This document shows, in pieces, positions 17,069-25,064 of a stretch of 64,000 nt of DNA. A program made the position numbers and the translations under genes. Position 1 is the first letter of the stretch; every line of letters starts with the position of its first letter. Source of the stretch: Roseomonas mucosa (GTDB lineage Bacteria; Pseudomonadota; Alphaproteobacteria; Acetobacterales; Acetobacteraceae); NCBI GenBank assembly GCA_945878375.1, contig CAMDWG010000017.1, positions 1 to 64,000 of the forward strand. The letters are read 5' to 3'. The notes under the pieces were generated by a model. It did no database searches. It worked only from the letters and a program-made list of their open reading frames with translations, and had not been told where the DNA came from.

Positions 17069-18160
17069 ATGACAACACATGCATTCGGGCGGCGCGCCGC
17101 CCTTGGCCTGGCAGGGGGCGCGGCGCTGGCCGCCACCGGCGCATGGCCTGCAACGGCGCAGGAACGCCGCCTGACCGCGGTGATGCCCGGTCCCTTCCTG
17201 CCCGATGGTGCGCGCGCCATCCTGGAGCGGCAGATCAACGCGCGGGTCGAGAACCTGCCCTATATCTCCCCGACCGATACGGCGGCGAAGCTGATGGCTC
17301 CCGGCGGCACTGGTCGCTATGACCTGATGTATTCCACCACCGGCTTCATCCAGGCACCCGTCCTGCGGGAACGTGCTGGTCAGGAACTGGCTCGGCCCCT
17401 CGACCTCTCCAAGATCCCGAACGCGTCCAAGATCTCGCCCCTGTTCCAGTCGGAGATCACACGCCGCGGCAACAACACCTTCATGCTGCCCGTCGTCTGG
17501 GGCTATGACAGCGTCGTCTACAACCGCGACCGGATCCCGGAGAACGATCCGCTGACCCAGTCCTGGGGCGTGCTGTTCGACGACAAATATGCCGGCCGCG
17601 TCGCGCTGCGCGATGACCCGTACCAGTCGATCTGCCTCACGGCGCTGCATCTCGGTATCCGTAGCCCGGAGACGATGTCGCAGGCCGATCTCAACCGCGT
17701 CACGCAGTTCCTGATTTCCAAGAAGCGCAACTTCCGCACGATCTGGGGCAGCTTCGCGGAAGCGGTGAACCTGATGTCGTCGCGAGAAGTCGATGCGATC
17801 TTCGGCTGGATCCCGATGCGTGCCGCACTGCAGCGCCAGGGCATGAACGTCACGAACAACTGGCCGCGTGAGGGCCTGCTGGTCTTCACCCATTCCGCCT
17901 TCATACCACGCGAATCACGCAATTCCGACCTGGCCCATGCCGCGATCAACGCCGCGCTGTCCGACGAGTTCGGCAGGCAGCTGGGCGAGGAGACGCAGTA
18001 CCCCGTCACCAACGGTGCGGTCGCCGCCACCTTCTCCGCGGCCGATCAGGCGCGGCTCGGCTACGATGTGGAAAAGCGCGGCATCCCGCTCCACCGCTAC
18101 GCCTTCCCTGCCGCGATGGATCGCTGGATCGAGGCATGGGGGCGCTTCAAGGCGGCCTGA
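17069..18160 (+). CDS. Periplasmic solute-binding protein, family 1 (spermidine/putrescine type)
   Basis: A 363-residue binding protein. ATG 17069 has GAGGAGG just upstream. The N-terminus FGRRAALGLAGGAALAATG is a Tat- or Sec-type signal with a probable cleavage after ATAQ near residue 28. The mature part has the hinge and ligand-lobe pattern of PotD/FbpA-like proteins, such as VVWGYDSVVYN and WGVLFDDKYAGRVALRDDP. It delivers ligand to the PotB/PotC-like permeases upstream; the ATPase follows with a 25-base overlap. Specific ligand not readable; aromatic and acidic residues in the cleft would decide polyamine versus other ligands. Confidence 0.9.
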   Translation: MTTHAFGRRAALGLAGGAALAATGAWPATAQERRLTAVMPGPFLPDGARAILERQINARVENLPYISPTDTAAKLMAPGGTGRYDLMYSTTGFIQAPVLRERAGQELARPLDLSKIPNASKISPLFQSEITRRGNNTFMLPVVWGYDSVVYNRDRIPENDPLTQSWGVLFDDKYAGRVALRDDPYQSICLTALHLGIRSPETMSQADLNRVTQFLISKKRNFRTIWGSFAEAVNLMSSREVDAIFGWIPMRAALQRQGMNVTNNWPREGLLVFTHSAFIPRESRNSDLAHAAINAALSDEFGRQLGEETQYPVTNGAVAATFSAADQARLGYDVEKRGIPLHRYAFPAAMDRWIEAWGRFKAA

Positions 18161-19284
18161 GGACAGTGGAAGCCCGCGTGTCACGCGAACAACGGGGGAC
18201 GGCGGCCGATGGGGTCGCCGTCTCCATCCGCCATGTCGGCAAGCGCTTCGGCAGCGTCGCGGCGCTCGACGATGTCTCGCTCGACATCCGCCGCGGTGAG
18301 TTCTTCTCGCTGCTCGGTCCCTCAGGCTGCGGCAAGACCACGCTGCTGCGCTCCATCGGCGGCTTCGAGGCGCCGACCGAGGGCGACATCCTGATCGAGG
18401 GGCGGAGCGTGCTGCACCTCGCGCCCTATGAACGACCGACCAACATGATCTTCCAGCACTTGGCCCTGTTCCCGCATCTCGGTGTGCGGGAGAATGTGGG
18501 CTTCGGCCTGCGCATGAAGGGTGCGGACCGCGCCGTATCCGCACAACGGGTGGAGGAGACGCTGCGCCTTGTCCGGCTGGAAGGCTATGGCGAGCGGCGG
18601 GTGGACCAACTCTCCGGCGGTCAGCGCCAACGCGTGGCGATGGCGCGCGCGCTCGTCAACGATCCGGCGGTGCTGCTGCTGGATGAGCCGCTCGGCGCGC
18701 TCGACCTCCAGCTGCGCCTGCAGATGCAGGAGGAGTTGCGCCGGCTGCAGCGCCAGCTCGGCGCCACCTTCGTCTTCGTCACCCACGACCAGGGCGAGGC
18801 GATGGCGATGTCGGACCGGATCGCGGTGATGAGCGCGGGCCGGCTCCAGCAGGTCGGCACGCCGGCCGAGATCTACGAACACCCCGCCAACCGCTTCGTA
18901 GCCACTTTCGTCGGCCATGCGAACCTCATCGAGGCGCGGCTGACGGGACGCGTCGTCGACGGTATCGCGGAAGCAGAGGCGGCGGGCGGCTTTCTCGTCA
19001 GCGGCCGGGCGCCGGTGCGGCCAAGTGCGGATGGCTCCGTCCTGGCCGTCCTGCGCTACGAGAAGGTTCGCGTCCGTTCAGCCGACGGCGCAGAGGCAGG
19101 CATTCCCGCGACGGTGATCGAGCGCACCTATATGGGGTCGAGCCTGCGCTTCAGCTGCCGGATACCGGGGGACGTGCTGCTGACGGCAGATACGCCCAAC
19201 GCCTCGCCGGAACGCGATATCGAAGAAGGCGCGGCGGTACGTCTGTCCTGGTCGCCGGCCGATACCGCGCTGCTGGCGGATTGA
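18136..19284 (+). CDS. ABC importer ATPase, spermidine/putrescine type (PotA-like)
   Basis: Up to 382 residues. Walker A GPSGCGKTT at about 61-69, Q-loop NMIFQHLALFPH, signature LSGGQRQRVAMARAL near 159 and Walker B LLLDEPLGALD near 180-190; a C-terminal TOBE-type regulatory domain covers about 280-382. ATG 18136 overlaps the binding-protein gene by 25 bases; GTG 18166 and GTG 18178, just after that gene's stop, are reasonable alternatives giving 372 or 368 residues. The ATPase core begins only near residue 28, so all three are compatible. Completes the four-component importer. Confidence 0.88.
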   Translation: MGALQGGLRTVEARVSREQRGTAADGVAVSIRHVGKRFGSVAALDDVSLDIRRGEFFSLLGPSGCGKTTLLRSIGGFEAPTEGDILIEGRSVLHLAPYERPTNMIFQHLALFPHLGVRENVGFGLRMKGADRAVSAQRVEETLRLVRLEGYGERRVDQLSGGQRQRVAMARALVNDPAVLLLDEPLGALDLQLRLQMQEELRRLQRQLGATFVFVTHDQGEAMAMSDRIAVMSAGRLQQVGTPAEIYEHPANRFVATFVGHANLIEARLTGRVVDGIAEAEAAGGFLVSGRAPVRPSADGSVLAVLRYEKVRVRSADGAEAGIPATVIERTYMGSSLRFSCRIPGDVLLTADTPNASPERDIEEGAAVRLSWSPADTALLAD

Positions 19285-19298
19285 AGGAGACGCGTCGA

Positions 19299-20165
19299 AT
19301 GGCAGGATTGTTCGGCGCCGCGGAGGCAGACCGGCTGCGGCGCTTGTCCTTCAATTTCTACATGGCGCCGCCCGACTGCGACATCGCGCGCTTCTGCGCC
19401 TTGGCCGCTGCGCGCGGCGCGGGCGGTGTCGGTCTCACGGCGCGGGCGGTGGAGGCGCTGTCGCCGCAAGCGCTGGCGGATCTGCTGCACGCGCGCGACC
19501 TGCGCTGCACATCTTTGAACAGCACGGGCTATGTGCTGCACGCCGAGCCCGCGGCGGCGGCGGCGCAGGCGCGGCTCGACAACTTGCTGTTTGCCGCCGC
19601 ACCGGTGCTGGATGCGCCGGTCAATGTGATCCTGGGCGGCACGCTGCATGGCGCGACGGCCACGCTGCCCGCCCTTTCACTCCGCGATGCTCGTCAGCGT
19701 GCGGCAAGTGGCCTCGCCCGCCTCGTGGCCCGCGCGCGCGAGGCGGGCGTGCGGTTGGCGCTGGAGCCGATGCACCCCACCGCGCTTGGCACCAAGGGCT
19801 GCATCAACCAGCTCTCGCACGCCCGCGCGCTGGCGGCCCGGCATGCGGAGGTCGGGCTCACATTGGACTTCCACCATTCCTGGTGGGACGAGGATCTCTC
19901 CCCCACCATCGCTGCGGCGCCGGCCGACATCCTCGTGGTGCAGATCTGCGGCCAAGGAGTGCCACCGGACGGAACGGCCGCGCGCCGTGCAGAACTGTCG
20001 GAAGGTCCGGCCGATCTCGCGCTGTTCCTGCGGGACCTGGATGCGTCGGGCTATCGCGGCGCCATCGAGTACGAAGTGTTCTGGGACCAGATGGGCCACC
20101 CCGGATTGGAGGGGTTGCTCGACAGGGCGGTGCGGGACTTCCTTGCGCTGACGCGCGCGGCGTGA
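19299..20165 (+). CDS. Sugar phosphate isomerase/epimerase-like TIM barrel protein
   Basis: A 288-residue protein of the xylose isomerase-like/AP endonuclease 2 TIM-barrel superfamily. ATG 19299 is preceded by AAGGAG (19284-19289) at normal distance; TTG 19281 overlapping the ATPase stop is the alternative. Metal-binding residues in the right order: E in ALEPMHP, D and H in TLDFHHSWWD, Q/H region in LVVQICGQG, and E in IEYEVFWD. Last gene of the hyuA-importer operon. It may isomerise or epimerise the product of ring opening; members also include hydroxypyruvate isomerase and inosose dehydratase types, so substrate remains open. Confidence 0.8.
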   Translation: MAGLFGAAEADRLRRLSFNFYMAPPDCDIARFCALAAARGAGGVGLTARAVEALSPQALADLLHARDLRCTSLNSTGYVLHAEPAAAAAQARLDNLLFAAAPVLDAPVNVILGGTLHGATATLPALSLRDARQRAASGLARLVARAREAGVRLALEPMHPTALGTKGCINQLSHARALAARHAEVGLTLDFHHSWWDEDLSPTIAAAPADILVVQICGQGVPPDGTAARRAELSEGPADLALFLRDLDASGYRGAIEYEVFWDQMGHPGLEGLLDRAVRDFLALTRAA

Positions 20166-20208
20166 CCCGCGCGCTGGCCGCCAGGCGCAGCCCATGCGGC
20201 CCTTGGCT

Positions 20209-20490
20209 TCACGCCGCGCGGATATTCGCGCGCTGGATCACCGGCCCATAGCGCCGTCGTTCCGTCGCGACGAAGGCGGTGAAGGCGTCGGGCTCCATTG
20301 GGGCGGGCACCATCACCTGCGCGCGCATCCGCTGTTCCGTCGCTGGGTCGCGCAGGACTGCCTGGATCTCGCGGGAAAGCCGCTCCACCACCGCGCGCGG
20401 CGTGCCAGCCGGGGCTGCAAAGCCGTGCCAGGGATCGACGATGGCATCCGGCCAGGTCTCGGCCAGCGTCGGCAGGTCGGGCGCGAAGGG
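20209..20490 (-). pseudogene. Truncated tctC (Bug-family binding protein), C-terminal part only
   Basis: The - strand encodes the last ~93 residues of a tripartite tricarboxylate transporter receptor: PFAPDLPTLAETWPD, then IVDPWHGFAAPAGTP, PRAVVERLSREIQAVL, and a C-terminus FVATERRRYGPVIQRANIRAA with a stop at 20209. There is no in-frame start codon before the similarity ends at about 20490, exactly where a phage-type gene begins on the + strand. The first ~230 residues, including the signal peptide, are missing. Insertion or recombination of prophage DNA most likely removed them. The remnant is still well preserved, which suggests a recent event. Confidence 0.75.
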
Positions 20491-20726
20491 TGGCCGACCG
20501 CGAAGCCCGCGCCGCCCTCAACCAGGAACGCAGCCTGACCGCCTTCCTCGTGAAGAAGGCCGAATTCGACGCCCTCCTCGCCGAACTGCAGCAGGCGAGC
20601 GACGACCATTTCGGCGCGGACCCCGAGACGGTGCTCTGGGGCGAAGCGGCCTGGCTTTCGGATGCCACTTCGAAGCTGAAGGACATCGCGGACCAGCACT
20701 TCCGCCGCGGTGAATACGCAGCCTGA
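20490..20726 (+). CDS. Small phage-type hypothetical protein
   Basis: A frame of 78 residues beginning at GTG 20490, the point at which the opposite-strand tctC similarity stops. It contains LTAFLVKKAEFDALLAEL, an acidic middle and KLKDIADQHFRRGEYAA at the end. From memory, small proteins of this kind accompany DUF3489 and ParB-methylase genes in alphaproteobacterial prophages; I do not know a function. Since no ribosome site is clear and the start coincides with the break, the gene may itself be truncated at its 5' end. Mostly helical and charged; no membrane segment or signal peptide. Confidence 0.5.
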   Translation: MADREARAALNQERSLTAFLVKKAEFDALLAELQQASDDHFGADPETVLWGEAAWLSDATSKLKDIADQHFRRGEYAA

Positions 20727-20745
20727 CGCGGACCACTCCCGCACC

Positions 20746-20771
20746 GCCCCGACCGGCAGCGCCGGCGGGGC
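20746..20771. terminator. GC-rich stem-loop after the small phage gene
   Basis: GCCCCGACCGGC and GCCGGCGGGGC form an 11-bp stem with one bulged base and the 3-base loop AGC. It lies 20 bases after the stop of the 78-residue gene and 50 before the DUF3489 gene. No T-run follows, so it is either a weak terminator or an mRNA-stabilising hairpin. Confidence 0.4.
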
Positions 20772-20821
20772 TCCCGGCAGTAGGGGCCGATGACCGGCAC
20801 CCGGAACCGGAGACCACCACG

Positions 20822-21634
20822 ATGATCAAGCTTTCCGACACCCAGCGCGTGATCCTGAGCGCCGCCGCGCAGCACGAGATGGGCATCGCCCGCGCGCCGA
20901 AGACCCTGCCGGCCGCAGCCCGCAACGCGGTGTTCCGCAGCCTGATCAAGAGCAACCTGCTGACCGAGATCAACGCGCCGCGGGAGCGTGTGGGGCTGGG
21001 CTGGCGCCAGGACGAGGACGGGACCTGGATCGTGGCGCGCATCACAGACGAGGGGCTGCGCGCCATCGGGATCGACCCGAACGAAGGGGACGCGGTGGCC
21101 GGCGAGCCCGACTGCTCCGGCATCGAGGGCAGCGTGCCCGAGACGGCGCCCACTGGCGCGCACGACGCCGCCGAGGGGAATGCCCCCGCGGAGGAAGCCG
21201 AACCCGCCCAGGCCGCGCCCACACCCGCCACGCGCGCCAGCCTGCGCGACGCTGCGGCCGAGGTGCTGGCCGCCTGGGACGCCAGCCCGGCGCAGGACGC
21301 GACCGACAACCCGATCAGCCGCGGCATCGAGGCCCTCCGCGCCGCCCTCGCCGGCAAGCCGCCCCGCGCCGCGCGCGAGCCGGGCGCGCCGCGCAAGCCG
21401 CGCGAGGGCACGAAGCAGGAGCAAGTGCTGGCCATGCTGCGCCGGCCCGAGGGCGCGACGGTCACGCAGATCGCCGAGGCGACGGGCTGGGCGCAGCACA
21501 CGGTCCGCGGGTTCTTTGCCGGCTTGAAGAAGCGTCAGGGGATCGAAGTGCAGGTGCTGGAGCGCGTCCGCCAGGTCGGCCCGAACAAGGAGGGCGCCCG
21601 CGGGTCCTACACGGTCTACCACCTGCCGGCCTGA
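20822..21634 (+). CDS. DUF3489-domain protein (prophage-associated)
   Basis: A 270-residue protein. N-terminal part IKLSDTQRVILSAAAQHE and the segment DGTWIVARITDEGLRAIGI resemble a small winged-helix unit. An Ala/Pro/Glu-rich linker spans about residues 85-195. The C-terminal ~75 residues, with KQEQVLAMLRRPEGATVTQI, EATGWAQHTVRGFFAG and KKRQGIEVQVL, form the DUF3489 domain, a helix-turn-helix-like module. Probably a DNA-binding phage regulator. It appears intact, in the same orientation as the small terminase downstream. Function unproven; domain call by recognition. Confidence 0.7.
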   Translation: MIKLSDTQRVILSAAAQHEMGIARAPKTLPAAARNAVFRSLIKSNLLTEINAPRERVGLGWRQDEDGTWIVARITDEGLRAIGIDPNEGDAVAGEPDCSGIEGSVPETAPTGAHDAAEGNAPAEEAEPAQAAPTPATRASLRDAAAEVLAAWDASPAQDATDNPISRGIEALRAALAGKPPRAAREPGAPRKPREGTKQEQVLAMLRRPEGATVTQIAEATGWAQHTVRGFFAGLKKRQGIEVQVLERVRQVGPNKEGARGSYTVYHLPA

Positions 21635-21684
21635 CACCCGGGCCGGACACGTCGAGGGCCCGCCGCCGGATGGTAGCAGGCCCT

Positions 21685-21699
21685 TGCTCATGATGAGCA
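21685..21699. promoter_or_regulatory. Palindrome upstream of the small terminase gene
   Basis: TGCTCAT-G-ATGAGCA, perfect 7-bp arms around one central base, 26 bases before ATG 21725. A possible binding site for a phage regulator, for example the DUF3489 protein encoded just upstream; speculative. Confidence 0.35.
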
Positions 21700-21724
21700 T
21701 CACGCGCGGTGGGAGGTCGCCGCC

Positions 21725-22240
21725 ATGCCGGAACTGACTGCCTCCACGCGCGAGGCCGCCCGCCGCCTCGGCGTCAGCGACACCGCCATCCACAAGGCTG
21801 AGCGCTCGGGCCGCATCGCCCGCGAACCGGACGGCCAGTGGGACATCGACAAGACCCGTCGCTGCCTGGTGGAGACCGCCGATCCTGTCCGCTCGACCCT
21901 GGCGAGTGGTGCTGGCGCGGAGGGCACGCCCTTCGCCCGGCTGAAGGTCGCGCAGCTCGCCCTTAAGGTGGAGGCGCAGCGGCTCTCGCTGGATGAGACC
22001 AAGCGCCGCCTGCGCGACGTCACCGAGGCCAATGCCGCGCTCGACGAGATCGGCAGCACGATGCGCGATGCGCTGCTGAACTGGCCCGCCCGTGTCTCGG
22101 GGCTGATCGCCGCCGAGATCAGCGTCGATCCGCATCTGCTGCAGACCATCCTGCAGAGCCACATCAACGACCTGCTGACGGAGGCGGCCGATCGCTTCGA
22201 TCCCGCAGGCCTCGGAGGGGATCGGTCCCCGCAGCCGTGA
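21725..22240 (+). CDS. Phage terminase small subunit-like protein (Nu1/DUF1441 type)
   Basis: A 171-residue protein. Residues 3-30 form a helix-turn-helix (TREAARRLGVSDTAIHKAER) as in Nu1-type small terminases, which recognise the packaging site. A long charged helix (about 70-105, LKVAQLALKVEAQRLSLDET onward) is the oligomerisation region, followed by MRDALLNWPARVSGLIAAE, typical of this family. GTGGGAGG lies upstream of ATG 21725. A broken large-terminase start follows 25 bases later, matching the normal terS-terL order. The protein looks intact but has no functional packaging motor partner here. Confidence 0.7.
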   Translation: MPELTASTREAARRLGVSDTAIHKAERSGRIAREPDGQWDIDKTRRCLVETADPVRSTLASGAGAEGTPFARLKVAQLALKVEAQRLSLDETKRRLRDVTEANAALDEIGSTMRDALLNWPARVSGLIAAEISVDPHLLQTILQSHINDLLTEAADRFDPAGLGGDRSPQP

Positions 22241-22265
22241 TCATGTGCGCCGGCGTGTCGGCGCC

Positions 22266-22388
22266 ATGCTTCGCCCGCCGCCGCAACTCACCGTGTCGGA
22301 ATGGGCCGAGCGGCACCGCATGCTCGGCAGCCGCGCCTCGGCGGCTGCCAGGCGGGACGGCGCTGTCATGACGGCTGCGGAAGGGTAG
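22266..22388 (+). pseudogene. Large terminase subunit, N-terminal stump
   Basis: ATG 22266 opens a frame of 40 residues: MLRPPPQLTVSEWAERHRML followed by an Ala/Arg-rich stretch and a stop at 22386-22388. PPPQLTVSEWAERHR is the characteristic opening of phage large terminases of the GpA type, which are about 600 residues long, so over 90% is missing. The break lies 35 bases before the 3' end of the oppositely oriented hyuA gene, marking the right edge of the prophage relic. Confidence 0.6.
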
Positions 22389-22422
22389 CGACCGCGGGAG
22401 CGGCGAAGCACATCGGCCGAGT

Positions 22423-23967
22423 TCAGTCCGATGCGATCTCGCCCACCACGCGGGCACGCACTCGCAACGCCCCACCCGGTAGATAGGCTATGGGAAGATC
22501 CTCGACATCCACAAGCACGAGGCTGGCCAGTTCTGCCCCGGCTTCGACCGCCCGGACGCGCGCGATCCGCTCGGCCTCCTGAAGCGCCTGCACCCGGGTG
22601 AGACCCTGGAACACCTGGTCGGCCTCGCCACTCACCTGCGCGATCGCCGCCCCGACCGCATTGGCAACGGCGGCATGTGCCGGGCGCAGCACCTCGGAGA
22701 CGCCGGGCAGCGAATCCGGCACCAGGAAGGCGCCACCGCCGACGGCCAGCAACGGCACCGCCGCGGCCTCCGTCTTCATGCGGTCGGCCGCGTCCTCGAG
22801 CATCCGCGCCGCCTCCGCGAGCACGGCGCGCGCAAAGCCCTGGTCGAGGTCGGCCACACGGCCTGGATCGCCGAGACCCAGCATGCCGAGCCGCACCGCG
22901 GCATCGCTGGTGGTCAGTTGCGGCCCGCCGAAGACGCGCGCCAGTTCCGGCAGCCGGAAGCCGACGCTGCGGGGACCGATGGTAACGCGCCCATCCGCCT
23001 GCGCTGCGACATGGGAACCGCCGCCGAGGCCTATCGAGAGCAGGTCCGGCATCCGGAACAGGGTGCGCACGCCGCCGACCTGCACCACCGCATTCGCCTC
23101 CCGCGGGAAGCCCGCCTTCAGCGCCCCGAGGTCGCTTGTCGTGCCCCCGACATCCACGACCAGGGCATCCATCACGCCGGTCAGGAAGGCTGCGCCGCGC
23201 ATCGAGTTGGTCGGCCCCGAGGCGAAGGACAGCACAGGGAAGCGTGCCGCCAGCTCTGCTCGGATCACCGTGCCGTCGTTCTGCGTGATATAGAGCGGTG
23301 CGGCGATGCCGGTCTCCGCCAGCGCGAGCTCGAATGCGCGCACGGTATGCGCGGCCAGCGGCGCGAGCGCGGCGTTCAGCAGCGCCACATTCTCCCGCTC
23401 CAGCAGGCCGATCCGGCCGAGCTCATGCGACAGGGTGATGGCGGCATCCGGTATCTCCTGCCGCAGGATATCCGCCGCGCGCAGTTCCATCGCGGGATCG
23501 AGCGGTGAGAAGATGGCCGAGACGCCGATGCAGCGGATGCCGGCCGCCCGCATCTCCCGCGCAGCGGCCGCGATCGCCCGCTCGTCGAGCGGCATGATCG
23601 GCCGCCCGTCATAATCGTGCCCGCCCTCCACCATATGCACTTGGCCGCGCACGATGGTGGCAAGGTCCTCCGGCCAGTCGCAGAAGGGCGGCAGCGAGGC
23701 GGCGGCCGGCAGGCCGATGCGCAGCGCCCCGACGGGCGCCAGGTCGCGGCGCTGGACCACGGCATTCACGAAATGCGTGGTGCCGATCATCACCCCCTGC
23801 ACGCCGGCCGCGCCGATCGCCGGCGCCACGCCCTGCAACGCGAGCCTCACCCCGGTCAGCACATCGGCCGTGGTCGGCGTCTTGACCGCCTGGAGAACGC
23901 GATCCCCTTCGAGCAGCACCGCATCGGTATTGGTGCCGCCCACATCGATGCCGATCCGGCGCCTCAT
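22423..23967 (-). CDS. Short HyuA-type hydantoinase/oxoprolinase protein (DUF917 partner type)
   Basis: A 514-residue protein with the HyuA ATPase-like core but lacking the ~180-residue C-terminal part seen in full-length HyuA (691 residues at 11515 and 39989). The phosphate motif GIDVGGTNTDAVLLEG is at residues 5-20, a second one VVDVGGTTSDLGAL near 268-281, and GLGGGSHVA near 316. The C-terminus ends in a small beta-rich domain (DLPIAYLPGGALRVRARVV). Its start overlaps the DUF917 gene stop (ATGA at 23964-23967), a pairing I recall as common in other bacteria. No HyuB lies next to it; the only HyuB in this operon is in the fused protein encoded at its other end. Probably an ATP-dependent step on a cyclic amide; reaction unknown. 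Confidence 0.8.
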   Translation of the reverse strand: MRRRIGIDVGGTNTDAVLLEGDRVLQAVKTPTTADVLTGVRLALQGVAPAIGAAGVQGVMIGTTHFVNAVVQRRDLAPVGALRIGLPAAASLPPFCDWPEDLATIVRGQVHMVEGGHDYDGRPIMPLDERAIAAAAREMRAAGIRCIGVSAIFSPLDPAMELRAADILRQEIPDAAITLSHELGRIGLLERENVALLNAALAPLAAHTVRAFELALAETGIAAPLYITQNDGTVIRAELAARFPVLSFASGPTNSMRGAAFLTGVMDALVVDVGGTTSDLGALKAGFPREANAVVQVGGVRTLFRMPDLLSIGLGGGSHVAAQADGRVTIGPRSVGFRLPELARVFGGPQLTTSDAAVRLGMLGLGDPGRVADLDQGFARAVLAEAARMLEDAADRMKTEAAAVPLLAVGGGAFLVPDSLPGVSEVLRPAHAAVANAVGAAIAQVSGEADQVFQGLTRVQALQEAERIARVRAVEAGAELASLVLVDVEDLPIAYLPGGALRVRARVVGEIASD

Positions 23968-25064
23968 GGCGTCTGCCCCCCAGGCGCGGGCCCATCGAAA
24001 ACACTCACGAAGTCGAGGTCGTAACCGAAGGCGCGCGGCCCAACGAATTCCAATCCGCGTGGGGAGAGGAACACCTTCGGCGCGCGCAGCGCCACGACCG
24101 TCACGCGCTGGCCGTAGCGCAGCGTCTCCGTCCCGATCGCCTCGCCCGTCACGCTGTCCAGCACGCAGATGAGATCCGGAGTCATCACGCGCGCGACGCC
24201 ATCAAGCCAGCCCACGGCCCATTCGTTCTGGAACGCCAGATCGAAGCCGCTGCCGCGCCAGGCATCGAGCCCGTCGAGCTTGGCCGTCCCACGCAGGAAT
24301 CCCTCGGTCGTGCGGCGCGAGATGTCGGCGACCTTGCCGCGGAAGATCAGCCGTCCGTCCTCCGCGTCCAGGATGGCCTGAATCGGGTCACGGTGCTCCC
24401 GCTGCGCGAGGCGGATCGCCTGGCCAAGCGCGATCGCCTGGGTGGTGGTGTGCGGGATGCCCCATGCCTTCACCTCCGCCCCTGTCCGCGGCGCCTTGCA
24501 GGTGGCGGCGATCGAGCCGACCTCGACGCACATCTTGCGCGAGAGCCGCTCCATCCACTTCCAGCTCGGCACCTTGGCGACGATGCCCTCGACACCGCGC
24601 GGATCCACCAGCGAAAGCGGCCAGGGCTTGAGGTCGGCGACCGCGAAACTGGTCATCTGCGCCTCGGGGTAGGCACGGCCCATCGCATCGGCATCCACCA
24701 CCGGTTTGCCAAGGTGGGCTGCCGCCATCAGCGGCTGGATGCCGTTGTTGCCGCCGATTTCCACCGACATGATCGCGCGGAAGGATCTGCCGAGATACTC
24801 CTCCATCAGCGTCACGGCGCGCGCGATGTTGCGGCTGTCGGTCAGCCTTTCCTGGCCCACCAGCGGCGCGCCCATGTTCGAAACCACGGCGACGAGGTCG
24901 TCATCCGCGAGGTCCTCTGGCGGCATGAGGCTGACGCGATGCCCTTCGGCATAAAGCCGCCGCACGTTGAGAAGCCCAAGATAGGGCGATCCCCCACCTC
25001 CCGTGCCGAGCACCCAGGCGCCGACCGCCAGGGCCTCGATCTCGTCCATGTGCAGTTCGCGCAT
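23964..25064 (-). CDS. DUF917-family protein
   Basis: A 366-residue protein with the hallmark N-terminus ALAVGAWVLGTGGGGSPYLG and VVSNMGAPLVGQERL, EIGGNNGIQPL, and the C-terminal domain with ILDAEDGRLIFRGKVADI. Length is typical. I recall that this family (formerly DUF917) has been connected with desulfuration of S-methyl-thiohydantoins; that memory needs checking. The position, directly between an AroM-like protein and a HyuA-type protein with 1- and 4-base overlaps, agrees with a role in hydantoin or thiohydantoin metabolism. Cytoplasmic, no signal peptide. If the thiohydantoin link is right, it would convert an imported sulfur-containing ring into a hydantoin for the HyuA proteins. Confidence 0.8.
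   Translation of the reverse strand: MRELHMDEIEALAVGAWVLGTGGGGSPYLGLLNVRRLYAEGHRVSLMPPEDLADDDLVAVVSNMGAPLVGQERLTDSRNIARAVTLMEEYLGRSFRAIMSVEIGGNNGIQPLMAAAHLGKPVVDADAMGRAYPEAQMTSFAVADLKPWPLSLVDPRGVEGIVAKVPSWKWMERLSRKMCVEVGSIAATCKAPRTGAEVKAWGIPHTTTQAIALGQAIRLAQREHRDPIQAILDAEDGRLIFRGKVADISRRTTEGFLRGTAKLDGLDAWRGSGFDLAFQNEWAVGWLDGVARVMTPDLICVLDSVTGEAIGTETLRYGQRVTVVALRAPKVFLSPRGLEFVGPRAFGYDLDFVSVFDGPAPGGQTP

Noticed and set aside
20051-22162. A 703-residue - strand open frame across the phage relic
   Set aside because: Composition is Arg/Gly/Ala-rich without recognisable motifs, and it lies antisense to the DUF3489 and small terminase genes. Only the short tctC remnant in another frame is credible.
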